From NCBI GenBank assembly GCA_965212085.1, contig OZ243042.1, positions 186,001 to 250,000 on the forward strand: a stretch of DNA of 64,000 nucleotides, given 5' to 3'. The stretch is from JAHRAW01 sp965212085. GTDB lineage: Bacteria; Pseudomonadota; Gammaproteobacteria; Arenicellales; Poriferihabitantaceae. Shown here one piece after another: positions 1-9,714 of this stretch. The stretch's first letter is position 1; each line of letters starts with the position of its first letter. The position numbers and the translations under genes are program-made. Under the pieces are notes generated by a model. That model was not told the DNA's origin. It did not search any database and saw nothing but the letters and a program-made list of their open reading frames with translations.

Positions 1-981
1 ACCACCATTTTAAGGGCGGTGTCGGGTTTTCTCGACCCGTCCGAAGGGCGCGTGTTGATCGGCGGCAACGACATGAAAGGAATCGGCCCCAACAAGCGCC
101 CGACCGCCCTGATTTTTCAGAACCTCGCGTTGTTTCCGCTGATGACGGTGTGGGAAAACATCACCTTCGCCCTGGAGGTCAAGGGCACGGGCAAGGCCGG
201 GCGGCGCAAAAAAGCGGATGAATTGCTCGACCTGATCGCGCTGCCCGGGCAGGGCGATAAAATGCCCAACGAATTATCCGGCGGCCAGAAACAACGGGTG
301 GCCATCGCCCGCGCATTGTGCGCCGAACCCGACGTGTTGTTGCTGGACGAACCGCTGTCGGCGCTCGACTTGAAACTGCGCCAGCATATGCGCACCGAGT
401 TGCGCGCCATCCAGCAGCGGGTCGGCATTACCTTCATCTACATCACCCACGACCAGGGGGAAGCCCTGACCATGTCCGACAACGTCGCGGTGATGAGCCA
501 GGGCGTGATCGAGCAGGTCGCCGATGGCAATACGATTTACGATATGCCCGAAACCTCATTCGTCGCGTCCTTTGTCGGCGAGAATAATTTGTTCGCGGGC
601 AAGGTGTCCGGTGTTTCGGACAAGTATGCGGTTGTTGACACGCGCTCGGGGAGCATTCGCGCGCGCAACGCCAAACGCAACGGCGAGTATCAACTGAGCG
701 CGGGCGATGACGCATTTGTTTTTGTGCGCCCGGAGTCGTTAAAGTTTGTCAATGGCTCGGCTTTTGATAATCAGATTACCGCAACCATCAAACAACGCGA
801 GTTCGAAGGAAATTTCTGGAAAGTGTTTTTTGACGTGGAAGGCGCGAAACGAACCTTCAAACTTTCCATGGTGAACGACGGCGGCGACGTCGGGCACAGC
901 GTAGACGAGCAAGTGCGGCTCGGCTTTTCGGCGGACACAGCGGTGGCAACCCCGGTGGGGGATCTGGCCGACGAGACTTGA
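1..981 (+). CDS. ABC transporter ATP-binding subunit, PotA family (5' end cut by window)
   Basis: ATPase subunit that would energise import of polyamines or a related cationic solute at the inner membrane. The frame is open from base 1, where the residues just after the Walker A lysine (TTILRA) are visible, so the start and Walker A lie outside the window; the GTG at 19 is internal. Visible motifs are the Q-loop (IFQNLALFP), the signature LSGGQKQR near residue 92, Walker B (LLLDEPLSALD) and the switch histidine (THDQGEAL). A C-terminal TOBE-like region of about 120 residues is typical of PotA/UgpC-type ATPases. It is followed by two permease genes in the same direction, so the three form one operon; no binding-protein gene is in view. 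The true substrate cannot be read from sequence. Confidence 0.9.
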   Translation, partial: TTILRAVSGFLDPSEGRVLIGGNDMKGIGPNKRPTALIFQNLALFPLMTVWENITFALEVKGTGKAGRRKKADELLDLIALPGQGDKMPNELSGGQKQRVAIARALCAEPDVLLLDEPLSALDLKLRQHMRTELRAIQQRVGITFIYITHDQGEALTMSDNVAVMSQGVIEQVADGNTIYDMPETSFVASFVGENNLFAGKVSGVSDKYAVVDTRSGSIRARNAKRNGEYQLSAGDDAFVFVRPESLKFVNGSAFDNQITATIKQREFEGNFWKVFFDVEGAKRTFKLSMVNDGGDVGHSVDEQVRLGFSADTAVATPVGDLADET

Positions 982-1024
982 GCGAACCCCATCAAATAAC
1001 CCGGAAAAGCGGCGGCTGAAAATC

Positions 1025-1945
1025 GTGCAGTACTGGAAAAACTTTTTTCTCAAAAACGGCATTGCCATATCCGTATTCCTGCTGGCTTCGGTCGCGGTGT
1101 GGCTGGGAATGTTGATCCTGCTGCCGCAGATTTTCATGTTCGACTTCTCGTTCCGCTTCAACCTGCCGCCGGCCAGGGTCGGCGGCGAGGAGGACGTGTA
1201 TACGCTGTCCCACTACAAGTTCATGCTGTTCGGCAGCGAACAAGCAACGGATTCCTACAACGTCATAGACGTGTCGGTTTTTATTCGCACCATCGTTACG
1301 GCGGTTTTTGTTACGCTCTTTGACGTCGCCCTGTGCTATCCCATCGCCTACTATCTCGCGCACGTCGCCAGCGGCGGGTGGGCGCGCCTGATGGTGATCG
1401 CGCTGATCATTCCGTACTGGGTCAACGAGTTGCTCAGAGCGTTCGCCTTCAAAATCATGCTCGGCACCACCGGCATCATCAACACCTTTCTGGTCTGGAT
1501 TGGAATTCTCGACCAGCCCATTGACTTCATTTTCGAAAACTACGCGCTCTACGCCGGGCTCGGTTACGCCTTCATCTTGCTGATGATATTCCCCATCTAC
1601 AACGCCATCGAAAGCCTCGACAAAAACCAGATCGAAGCGGCCAGGGATCTCGGTTCTCCGTGGTGGCGCATCCACAAGCGCGTGGTGATTCCCTACGCCA
1701 AACCCGGCATCACTTCGGGGTGCACCATGGTCTTTATGCTGACCGCCGGCGCGCTGGCGGCGCCGCAGATTCTCGGCGGCCCCAGCAGTTTGTGGTTCAC
1801 CCAAATTATCTACCAGTGGTTTAACCAGGGAAACAACTGGCAACGCGGCTCCGCGTACGCCGTGGTTCTGCTGCTTTCAACCATTGTGCTGGTGCTGGCG
1901 GCGATGAAAGTATTCAAAGTGAAACTGGGCGAGGTAACGCGCTGA
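1025..1945 (+). CDS. ABC transporter permease, PotB-like
   Basis: First membrane permease of the PotABC-type importer. A GTG start at 1025 gives 306 residues. There are about six hydrophobic segments, beginning at residues 12-35, and an EAA loop (EAARDLGSPWWRIHKR) near residue 202 that docks to the ATPase. It lies 43 bases after the ATPase gene, and its stop overlaps the next start as TGATG, which points to translational coupling. A large periplasmic loop after the first membrane segment is usual for the PotB branch. Assignment to the polyamine/putrescine class is by family resemblance; opines or other amines are possible. Confidence 0.88.
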   Translation: MQYWKNFFLKNGIAISVFLLASVAVWLGMLILLPQIFMFDFSFRFNLPPARVGGEEDVYTLSHYKFMLFGSEQATDSYNVIDVSVFIRTIVTAVFVTLFDVALCYPIAYYLAHVASGGWARLMVIALIIPYWVNELLRAFAFKIMLGTTGIINTFLVWIGILDQPIDFIFENYALYAGLGYAFILLMIFPIYNAIESLDKNQIEAARDLGSPWWRIHKRVVIPYAKPGITSGCTMVFMLTAGALAAPQILGGPSSLWFTQIIYQWFNQGNNWQRGSAYAVVLLLSTIVLVLAAMKVFKVKLGEVTR

Positions 1946-3234
1946 TGACGGCCATGACCTCGGAGAGGCTCACCAGGGTTTTCACGATTCTTTTTGTCCT
2001 CGGATTTTTCGCCTATTTGTTTGGCCCCCTGATCGTGATGGGGATGTCGGCGTTTAACAGCTCCTCCTTCCCGCGCGTTTCGCCGTGGGATTGTTTCACC
2101 GTGGAGTGGTTTGACGTACTCGCCAACGACGCCGATCTGATAAAAGGGCTGCAAAACAGCATTATCATCGCGGTCGGCGTGGTGATTGTCGCCGTTCCGC
2201 TGGGGCTTGCCGGCGCGCTGATGTTGACCCAGGTAAGCAGCCGCCTGCGGCCATGGTATTACACCATCGTTATTTCGCCGATTCTGATACCGGGCGTTGT
2301 GCTGGGCATATCAACGCTGGTTTTCTGGGACCGCCTCGGGCGAATGTTCAACGCCGGTTATGATTCGTTCTTTTATGACGGCATCTTCCTTACCATAGTC
2401 GGCCAGTCAACTTTTGTCGCCGCGTACGCGATGCTGATTTTCATCTCCAGGCTGCAAAGATTCGACGCCGTCCAGGAGGAAGCGGCGCTTGATTTGGGGG
2501 CCACCCACGTGCAGACGTTTCGCAAAATTTTACTCCCGTTTCTCACGCCGGCGATCGCATCCGCCGGCGTGCTCGGGTTTCTCGCGTCGTTTGAAAACTA
2601 TAACACCACCATTTTCACCATCGTCTCGAAGTCAACGCTGACCACCGTGCTCGCCAGCAAAGTGCGCTACGGCATAAACCCGTCCATCAGCGCCCTCGCC
2701 GTGGTGATCATCGGCTTGACGCTGGCCGGCGCGATCTATTTCGAGATTCTGAAACGCCGCGAAGAAAAATATCAGCGCGAAGTTGACCGCATCGTCAAAC
2801 AAGGCGCGTCCGGGCGCGCCGTCAAAGCAAACCTCCTGGCCAACCCCGCGCTGTTGCTGGTGACCGTGGTGTTTATCGCCGGCCTGGGAACACTCTATTT
2901 GGCGGGAACCATTGGCGTTGACGAATGCAAGGTCGTGTTGCGCGAACAAAAAGCCAAAGAGACCGAGAGAAAGGTCCGGGAATTCAGGATGAAAAAAATG
3001 TTCAAACAAGCGGCGCCGAGCGCCGCCACGAGCGAAGGCGCAGCCGCGCCCAAGCCGGAAATAAACGCCAAAGGAACCGAAACCTACAACAGCATCTTCG
3101 CGCCGACAAACCTGCAGGGGCAGGTCGGTTCGGAAAAAACCAACGAGGCGCCGGATGCGCCGGCCCAGGAAAACGGCGACTCCAACAACATCTTCGCCCC
3201 GGAGAATTTGCAGGAGCAGGTCAGCCCCGAATAA
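1945..3234 (+). CDS. ABC transporter permease, PotC-like, with unusual C-terminal extension
   Basis: Second permease of the importer, start coupled to the previous stop. The first ~280 residues are a normal PotC-type permease with an EAA loop (EEAALDLGATHVQTFRK). PotC proteins usually end at about 260-290 residues, but this one continues to 429: a charged stretch, an extra hydrophobic helix at about residues 300-321, a basic coiled-coil-like segment rich in K/E/R, then an Ala/Pro/Glu-rich tail. The tail holds two copies of IFAPxNLQxQV, at residues 383-393 and 415-425, which are also a direct DNA repeat (3088-3126 and 3184-3222). The tail has no function I recognise. It could be a tether or partner-binding segment added to the permease. 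Confidence 0.85.
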   Translation: MTAMTSERLTRVFTILFVLGFFAYLFGPLIVMGMSAFNSSSFPRVSPWDCFTVEWFDVLANDADLIKGLQNSIIIAVGVVIVAVPLGLAGALMLTQVSSRLRPWYYTIVISPILIPGVVLGISTLVFWDRLGRMFNAGYDSFFYDGIFLTIVGQSTFVAAYAMLIFISRLQRFDAVQEEAALDLGATHVQTFRKILLPFLTPAIASAGVLGFLASFENYNTTIFTIVSKSTLTTVLASKVRYGINPSISALAVVIIGLTLAGAIYFEILKRREEKYQREVDRIVKQGASGRAVKANLLANPALLLVTVVFIAGLGTLYLAGTIGVDECKVVLREQKAKETERKVREFRMKKMFKQAAPSAATSEGAAAPKPEINAKGTETYNSIFAPTNLQGQVGSEKTNEAPDAPAQENGDSNNIFAPENLQEQVSPE

Positions 3235-3289
3235 TAGCCTTGATCAATCTTCGCAAAAGACAAAAGCCTTCCCCGGAACAACCCAGGTT

Positions 3290-4342
3290 ATGAGCATCAC
3301 CACCACCTGCATCGGCGCCTATCCGAAGCCCGAATACGTGCAGTTGCCGGACTGGTTCAATATCCCGGCGGGGCCGGATACCGCCGAGCCGACCAAGCGC
3401 TGGGCGGATGCCATGGCGCGGATGGGCGAAGACGCCGAGGCGATTATCACCCGTGGCGTCGAGCAGGTGGTCAGGGAGCAGGCCGACGCCGGCATTGACA
3501 TACCGACCGACGGCGAGGTACCCCGGGAAAACTACATTCACTACCACTGCCGGCATCTCGAAGGTTTTGACTTCGACAACCTTACGGAAAAAGAAGTGCG
3601 CGGCGGAACCTACTCGGCCAGTTTGCCGACCGTCCGCGGGCCGGTTCGGGCCATGGGGCGGTTTCTGGATGCGGACTGGCGGCGCGCGCAAAGTTTTTGC
3701 GAGCAGCCGGTAAAGATCACCATGCCGGGGCCGATGACCATTTCCGACACCAACTGCGACGCCTGGTATCACGACCCGAAAAAACTCGACGCCGACCTCG
3801 CCGCGGCCCTGAACGCCGAAGTGCTGGCGCTGGCCGAGGCCGGCTGCCGTTATATCCAGATTGATGAACCGGTGTTCGCGCGGCGGCCCGCGGATGCGCT
3901 TGCGTACGGAGTGGAAAACCTGGAGCGCGCGTTCCACGGCTGCCCGGCGCACGTAACCCGCACGGTGCATTTTTGTTGCGGTTATCCCGACCGGCTCGAC
4001 CGCGACGACTACCCGAAGGCGGAACCGCGCGCTTATTTTGAGATCGCCGACGCCATGGAGGACTCATCGGTGCAGTGGATTTCCATTGAGGACGCCCACC
4101 GCCACAACGACCTCGCCTTGCTGGAGAGGTTTCAAACCACCACCGTTATTCTGGGCACGGTGGCCATCGCCAAAAGCCGGGTTGAATCTGTCGAGGAAAT
4201 TCGTGAACGCCTGCGCGCCGCCCTCAATCACATTGACCACGAACGGCTGGTGGCGGCGCCGGACTGCGGGCTGGGCTTGCTGGGCGGCGACCTGGCGCGG
4301 CAAAAAATACGCAACCTGAGTGCCGCGGCGAAAAGTATTTAG
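3290..4342 (+). CDS. Cobalamin-independent methionine synthase-like protein, catalytic domain only
   Basis: A homologue of the C-terminal zinc-binding half of MetE, which transfers a methyl group to a thiol such as homocysteine. At 350 residues it lacks the N-terminal half of the ~750-residue MetE. The predicted zinc ligands are present: His227 and Cys229 in VHFCCGY, a glutamate in ISIEDAH near 267 and Cys326 in APDCGLG. I chose the ATG at 3290 because the upstream in-frame stretch from 3155 overlaps the permease gene and looks non-coding. It sits between a polyamine-type transporter and an MmsA-like dehydrogenase in one direction, so its methyl donor may be a methylated amine or other compound rather than folate; that is inference. 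Core-MetE/MesD-type enzymes are an alternative. Confidence 0.8.
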   Translation: MSITTTCIGAYPKPEYVQLPDWFNIPAGPDTAEPTKRWADAMARMGEDAEAIITRGVEQVVREQADAGIDIPTDGEVPRENYIHYHCRHLEGFDFDNLTEKEVRGGTYSASLPTVRGPVRAMGRFLDADWRRAQSFCEQPVKITMPGPMTISDTNCDAWYHDPKKLDADLAAALNAEVLALAEAGCRYIQIDEPVFARRPADALAYGVENLERAFHGCPAHVTRTVHFCCGYPDRLDRDDYPKAEPRAYFEIADAMEDSSVQWISIEDAHRHNDLALLERFQTTTVILGTVAIAKSRVESVEEIRERLRAALNHIDHERLVAAPDCGLGLLGGDLARQKIRNLSAAAKSI

Positions 4343-4370
4343 CCGCAGGGTATTTAGCCGCCGGGCATTT
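4341..4370 (+). repeat. Two-copy 15-bp tandem repeat between the MetE-like and mmsA genes
   Basis: AGCCGCAGGGTATTT is followed directly by AGCCGCCGGGCATTT, then a degenerate third start (GGCCGGTAGCATT). The first unit overlaps the stop codon of the upstream gene. No function is evident. Confidence 0.7.
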
Positions 4371-4434
4371 GGCCGGTAGCATTAATCAAATAGTGTTTAC
4401 CGTAAAAAAATTTTATCGCAAAGAGGATAACGAA

Positions 4435-5985
<1,551 letters not shown>

Positions 5986-6025
5986 GGGGGCTGCTATTTT
6001 AAATCATTCCCCGTATGATAGAGGA

Positions 6026-6241
6026 ATGATGAAAATTCATTACAGCATTTTGATTCAATGGTCCGATGAAGATAAGTGCTATATAGCATCTTTGCCTGAA
6101 TTCGGCGCGTACGCCAACACTCACGGGGAAACCTATGAGAAAGCTTTGAAAAACGCGAAAGAAGTTTTGAGTTTACTGGTTGAAAAAACCAAATCTTTAC
6201 CGAAGCCGCAAACATACACAGCGGCACACGCTATCGCTTGA
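6026..6241 (+). CDS. HicB-like antitoxin-family protein, no HicA partner
   Basis: A 71-residue protein with the HicB partial-RNase-H fold signature: a short beta strand (IHYSILIQWSDEDKCYIAS), LPEFGAYANTHGETYEKAL, and a following helix. HicB normally neutralises the HicA mRNA interferase encoded next to it. No HicA-sized reading frame is found within the 40 bases upstream, and downstream a convergent gene begins at the next base, so it is an orphan. ATG at 6026 and ATG at 6029 are equally possible starts. The C-terminus lacks the DNA-binding domain of longer HicB proteins. It may be a remnant or act with a distant partner. Confidence 0.75.
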   Translation: MMKIHYSILIQWSDEDKCYIASLPEFGAYANTHGETYEKALKNAKEVLSLLVEKTKSLPKPQTYTAAHAIA

Positions 6242-7060
6242 CTACCCGCTCCCATAAAGTACCACCCGGCATCGCTCCGGGTAGTCGGTGGTGATGACAT
6301 CCACGCCCCACCCGGCGACTTGCACAATATCCGGCTCTTCGTTGACCGTCCACGCATAGACTTCCAGGCCGAGGTCGTGGGCTTTTTGCACCAACGGCTC
6401 GCTCAGGTCGGCGTGGTTACATGAAAAAACATCCGCGCCTTGGTCTTTTGCTTTTTGCAGGTCGGTGTGGTGATAAGTCGTGAAGCCGGTTTTTAACTCC
6501 GGCCAAAGTTGTTTCGTCAGGCGCATCAATTCCCGGTCAAAACTTTGCAGGGAAATTCGTTCCGGCGGTAACCGGCATAATTTGATTTCTCTTTTCAGCA
6601 GGTCAATGAAATGTTTGCGGGGCGCGGTCGGTGTGTTTTCTCCTTTGCGGTTTTCCTTTAGTTCCAGGTTAAGGATGACGTCCTTGTTGGCGGGTTTTTG
6701 CATCCATTCCAAAAACTCTTTCAAGGCCGGCACGCGCGCGCCGTCCACGGGGATTTGTTCGGGAAATTTTGCGGCGTATTCGCTGCCCGGTTTTAACCGC
6801 CCGACGTCGTATTGGCGAATTTCGCTCAGCGACAAAGCGCGAATCGGGATGCGTTCTTCAACCCACTTTCCCGTTGCGCCCCTGGTGGTGTCGGGATTCA
6901 GGCACAGGTCGTGATGCACCACGATTTGGTCATCGGCGCTCACGCATAAATCCACCTCAACGCCATCAACGCCATGCCGCAGCGCGTATTCAACCGCCGG
7001 CAGGGTGTTTTCCGGCCGCCGTCCGCGGGCGGCCCGGTGGCCGTGGATTTTGGGGGGCAT
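6242..7060 (-). CDS. Glycerophosphodiester phosphodiesterase (UgpQ-like)
   Basis: Hydrolyses glycerophosphodiesters to glycerol-3-phosphate and an alcohol. The product is 272 residues and has the GDPD TIM-barrel hallmarks: the catalytic HR dyad (IHGHRAARGRRPENT), the metal ligands in GVEVDLCVSADDQIVVHHD, and the C-terminal VYAWTVNEEPDI. No signal peptide is visible, so it should be cytoplasmic, as UgpQ is. It ends at the base after the HicB-like gene, tail to tail, and diverges from the acyl-CoA dehydrogenase gene. Confidence 0.92.
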   Translation of the reverse strand: MPPKIHGHRAARGRRPENTLPAVEYALRHGVDGVEVDLCVSADDQIVVHHDLCLNPDTTRGATGKWVEERIPIRALSLSEIRQYDVGRLKPGSEYAAKFPEQIPVDGARVPALKEFLEWMQKPANKDVILNLELKENRKGENTPTAPRKHFIDLLKREIKLCRLPPERISLQSFDRELMRLTKQLWPELKTGFTTYHHTDLQKAKDQGADVFSCNHADLSEPLVQKAHDLGLEVYAWTVNEEPDIVQVAGWGVDVITTDYPERCRVVLYGSG

Positions 7061-7139
7061 GGCGGGTTATGTTTGTTTGACTGCGGCATTGTACCCATCC
7101 GCAATACCGGCCCGCAAACCATAATCTCCATTGCTGCGG

Positions 7140-7145
7140 TATAAT
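7140..7145 (+). promoter_or_regulatory. Possible -10 box upstream of the acyl-CoA dehydrogenase gene
   Basis: A TATAAT hexamer lies 30 bases before the ATG at 7176, in the divergent intergenic space. The same TATAATCTCC string recurs almost intact 20 bases upstream (CATAATCTCC). No convincing -35 box is seen at the expected distance. Confidence 0.3.
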
Positions 7146-7175
7146 CTCCGTTTCAAATTTCCGCCGAGCAAAACC

Positions 7176-9029
7176 ATGTCCTACACCGCCCCGATACGCG
7201 ATCTCGCTTTTGCCGCCACTGAACTTGCCGGTCTCAACGGCGTTACGAAGTTGCCCGGTTATGAGGAGGCCACCCCTGATTTGCTGCGGGCCATCCTTGA
7301 GGAAGCCGGCAAGTTCGCGAGCGAAGTGCTGGCGCCGATTAACCGCAGCGGCGATCAACAGGGCGTGCGGCTGGAAAACGGCCAAGTGATCACCGCCGAC
7401 GGCTGGGTGGATGCGTACCGGCGGTTCATCGACGGCGGCTGGAACGGCCTGCCGTTCGATCCGGAGGTGGGCGGGCAGGGTTTGCCGTGGCTGGTGTCCA
7501 CCGCCGTTGCGGAAATCTGGCACGCCGCCAATATGTCGTTTTCTTTGTGCCCGATGCTGACCCAGAGCGCCATTGAAGCCATCCACTCCCACGGATCAGC
7601 AGAACTCAAAGCGGCCTACCTGCCGAAACTGGTGTCGGGGGAATGGACCGGCACCATGAACCTGACCGAGCCCCAGGCCGGTTCCGATCTGAGCGCGGTG
7701 CGCACCCGCGCGGTTGCCGAGGGCGATCACTACCTCATCAGCGGGCAGAAAATCTTCATCACCTACGGCGACCACGACCTGAGCGACAACATCATCCACC
7801 TGGTGCTGGCGCGAACCCCGCACGCGCCTGAAGGCGTCAAGGGCATATCGCTTTTTATCGTGCCCAAGTTCCTGCCCGGCGATGACGGCAACTGGAGCGT
7901 GCGAAACGACGTCGAGACGCTTTCGCTGGAGCATAAACTGGGCATCCACGCCAGCCCCACGGCGGCGCTTGGTTACGGTGGCAAGACTGGTAGCAAGACT
8001 GGCGGCAAGACCGATGGTAAAACCGGTGCCGTGGGCTACCTGGTCGGCGAGGAAAACCACGGCTTATCCTATATGTTCACGATGATGAACGTGGCGCGCC
8101 ACGCGGTCGGCGTGGAAGGCAACGGCGTCGCCGAACGCGCCTACCAGCAAGCCGTGGCGTTCGCCGGGGAGCGCGTACAGGGGCGCGCCGTAGACGCGCC
8201 GGCCGCCGATGGCGAGCGCGTGGCGATCATTGACCACCCGGACATCAAGCGGCTGCTGTGGCTGCAAAAAAGCCGCATTGAAGCGCTACGCTCCCTTTCC
8301 CTGATGGTGGCGGCACAAATGGATCACAGCCGCCGCCAGCCCGACCCGGAGGCGCAAACCCGCGCACGGGAGATGGTGGATATCCTGACCCCCATCGTCA
8401 AGGGCTACACCACCGAGGTCGGCCTTGAAAATGTTTCCCTGGCGTTGCAGGTGCACGGCGGCATGGGCTTCATCGAGGAAACCGGCGCCGCCCAGCACTA
8501 CCGGGATCAGCGCATCACGCCCATCTACGAAGGCACCACCGGCATCCAGGCGATGGATTTGATCGGCCGCAAACTGACCCGAGACGGCGGCGCGATGACT
8601 AACCGGGTCATCGAAGAACTGCGCCGGGACTGCGGCGCGCTCAGCACTTCGGGCGAGACCGGCGCCATGGCGAAGACCTTGTCCGCGGCCCTCGACGTCC
8701 TGGAGAAGTCGGCCAACGCCATCGTTGCGGCGGCGGCCAAAGACCCGCGCCTGGCGGCGGCGGTGGGCGAGCCGTATCTGCGATTGTGGGGGGTGGTGGC
8801 CTGCGGCTGGCAGATGGCATTAGCCGCCGACGCCGCCGCAAAAAAATTACAACGGGAAGACCAGGAACAAGAAGAACAAGAAGAAGACTCGTTCTACCGC
8901 GACAAAATACAAACCGCGCGGTTTTACTTCAGCAGCGAAATGCCCAAGGCCGGGTATCTCGCGGAACTCATCAGCGCCAGCGCGCCCCTCGTCGCCGGGG
9001 CGGAGGCGCGTTTGTTTCGGGTTGCGTAA
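7176..9029 (+). CDS. Acyl-CoA dehydrogenase, DmdC-like subfamily
   Basis: Flavoenzyme that introduces a double bond into an acyl-CoA and passes electrons to ETF. The ATG at 7176 gives 617 residues; the frame opens at a TTG (7131), but the conserved N-terminus (MSYTAPIRDLAFAATEL) begins here. The length and C-terminal extra domain match the subfamily containing 3-methylmercaptopropionyl-CoA dehydrogenase DmdC. Motifs include LTEPQAGSDLSAVRTRA, QVHGGMGFIEE and RDQRITPIYEGTTGIQAMDL. Two low-complexity insertions stand out: a G-K-T-G-rich repeat at about residues 267-286 and an acidic Q/E run near the C-terminus. Physiological substrate is uncertain; no other DMSP genes are seen in the window, so a general acyl-CoA role is equally likely. 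Confidence 0.88.
   Translation: MSYTAPIRDLAFAATELAGLNGVTKLPGYEEATPDLLRAILEEAGKFASEVLAPINRSGDQQGVRLENGQVITADGWVDAYRRFIDGGWNGLPFDPEVGGQGLPWLVSTAVAEIWHAANMSFSLCPMLTQSAIEAIHSHGSAELKAAYLPKLVSGEWTGTMNLTEPQAGSDLSAVRTRAVAEGDHYLISGQKIFITYGDHDLSDNIIHLVLARTPHAPEGVKGISLFIVPKFLPGDDGNWSVRNDVETLSLEHKLGIHASPTAALGYGGKTGSKTGGKTDGKTGAVGYLVGEENHGLSYMFTMMNVARHAVGVEGNGVAERAYQQAVAFAGERVQGRAVDAPAADGERVAIIDHPDIKRLLWLQKSRIEALRSLSLMVAAQMDHSRRQPDPEAQTRAREMVDILTPIVKGYTTEVGLENVSLALQVHGGMGFIEETGAAQHYRDQRITPIYEGTTGIQAMDLIGRKLTRDGGAMTNRVIEELRRDCGALSTSGETGAMAKTLSAALDVLEKSANAIVAAAAKDPRLAAAVGEPYLRLWGVVACGWQMALAADAAAKKLQREDQEQEEQEEDSFYRDKIQTARFYFSSEMPKAGYLAELISASAPLVAGAEARLFRVA
7974..8033 (+). repeat. In-frame 12-bp tandem repeat in the acyl-CoA dehydrogenase gene
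   Basis: Imperfect GGCAAGACTGGT-like units repeat about four to five times and encode a GKTGSKTGGKTDGKTG stretch in an otherwise conserved enzyme. All units are multiples of three, so length changes keep the frame. Confidence 0.8.
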
Positions 9030-9671
9030 CTAGCCCGCCCGTTGCTCGGCGGCCAGGCTGACCAGGTAGTCAATCACCTCAAGCAGTTTTTCGTGGCTGC
9101 CGGCGAGGGATACCGAGGTACGGTATTTGCCGTCAACGATGATCGCGGGCACCCCGGAAATGCCGTACTTTCGCGACATCACCGTGGCGAAGTTGACCTT
9201 GGTTTCCACCGCGAAGGAATCAAACGCAGCGTTCAGCGTCTGCCGGTCGGCGCCGTTTTCAACCGCCCAGTCGGTGAACCGCTTCGCGGTGTCCAGCGGC
9301 AGGCGCGTCTCGTGGATGGCTTTGAAGACGCCGGCGTGCAGTTGCCGGTCGAGGTCAAGGGCTTCCAGGGTGTAGTACATCCGCGCATCAAACGCCCAGC
9401 GCTCGTTCAAGACCGCCGGCACCGGGACGAACTCGGCGTTGTCCGGTTTGTTGCGCCGCCAGCGCGTGATGAACGGCTCCAGCCGGTAACAGTGCGGGCA
9501 CTGATACCAGAACAGTTCCACCACTTCGATCTTGTCGCCGGTCTGAACCGGCTGGGTCTCGCTCAGCAGTTCGTAGTGGCCGCCTTCGACGAATTGTTTT
9601 TCCTGGGCCGCCGCAGTCAGCAGCACGCCGCTCAGGAGAGCCGGAATAAAAAATTTTGCTGGATAGTTCAT
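9030..9671 (-). CDS. dsbA: Thiol:disulfide interchange protein DsbA
   Basis: Periplasmic oxidoreductase that forms disulfide bonds in exported proteins. The ATG at 9671 gives 213 residues with a clear signal peptide (MNYPAKFFIPALLSGVLLTA, cleavage probably near AAAQ). An in-frame ATG at 9683 is an alternative start. The active site is Cys58-Pro-His-Cys61 in WYQCPHCYRLEPF, and the cis-proline loop is SGVPAIIVDGKYR. Its stop abuts that of the acyl-CoA dehydrogenase gene, tail to tail. It is followed upstream by mpl on the same strand. Confidence 0.95.
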   Translation of the reverse strand: MNYPAKFFIPALLSGVLLTAAAQEKQFVEGGHYELLSETQPVQTGDKIEVVELFWYQCPHCYRLEPFITRWRRNKPDNAEFVPVPAVLNERWAFDARMYYTLEALDLDRQLHAGVFKAIHETRLPLDTAKRFTDWAVENGADRQTLNAAFDSFAVETKVNFATVMSRKYGISGVPAIIVDGKYRTSVSLAGSHEKLLEVIDYLVSLAAEQRAG

Positions 9672-9714
9672 AGTATTTGGCATTGAAATCTGGATGGTTG
9701 AGACAAATGCTCGG

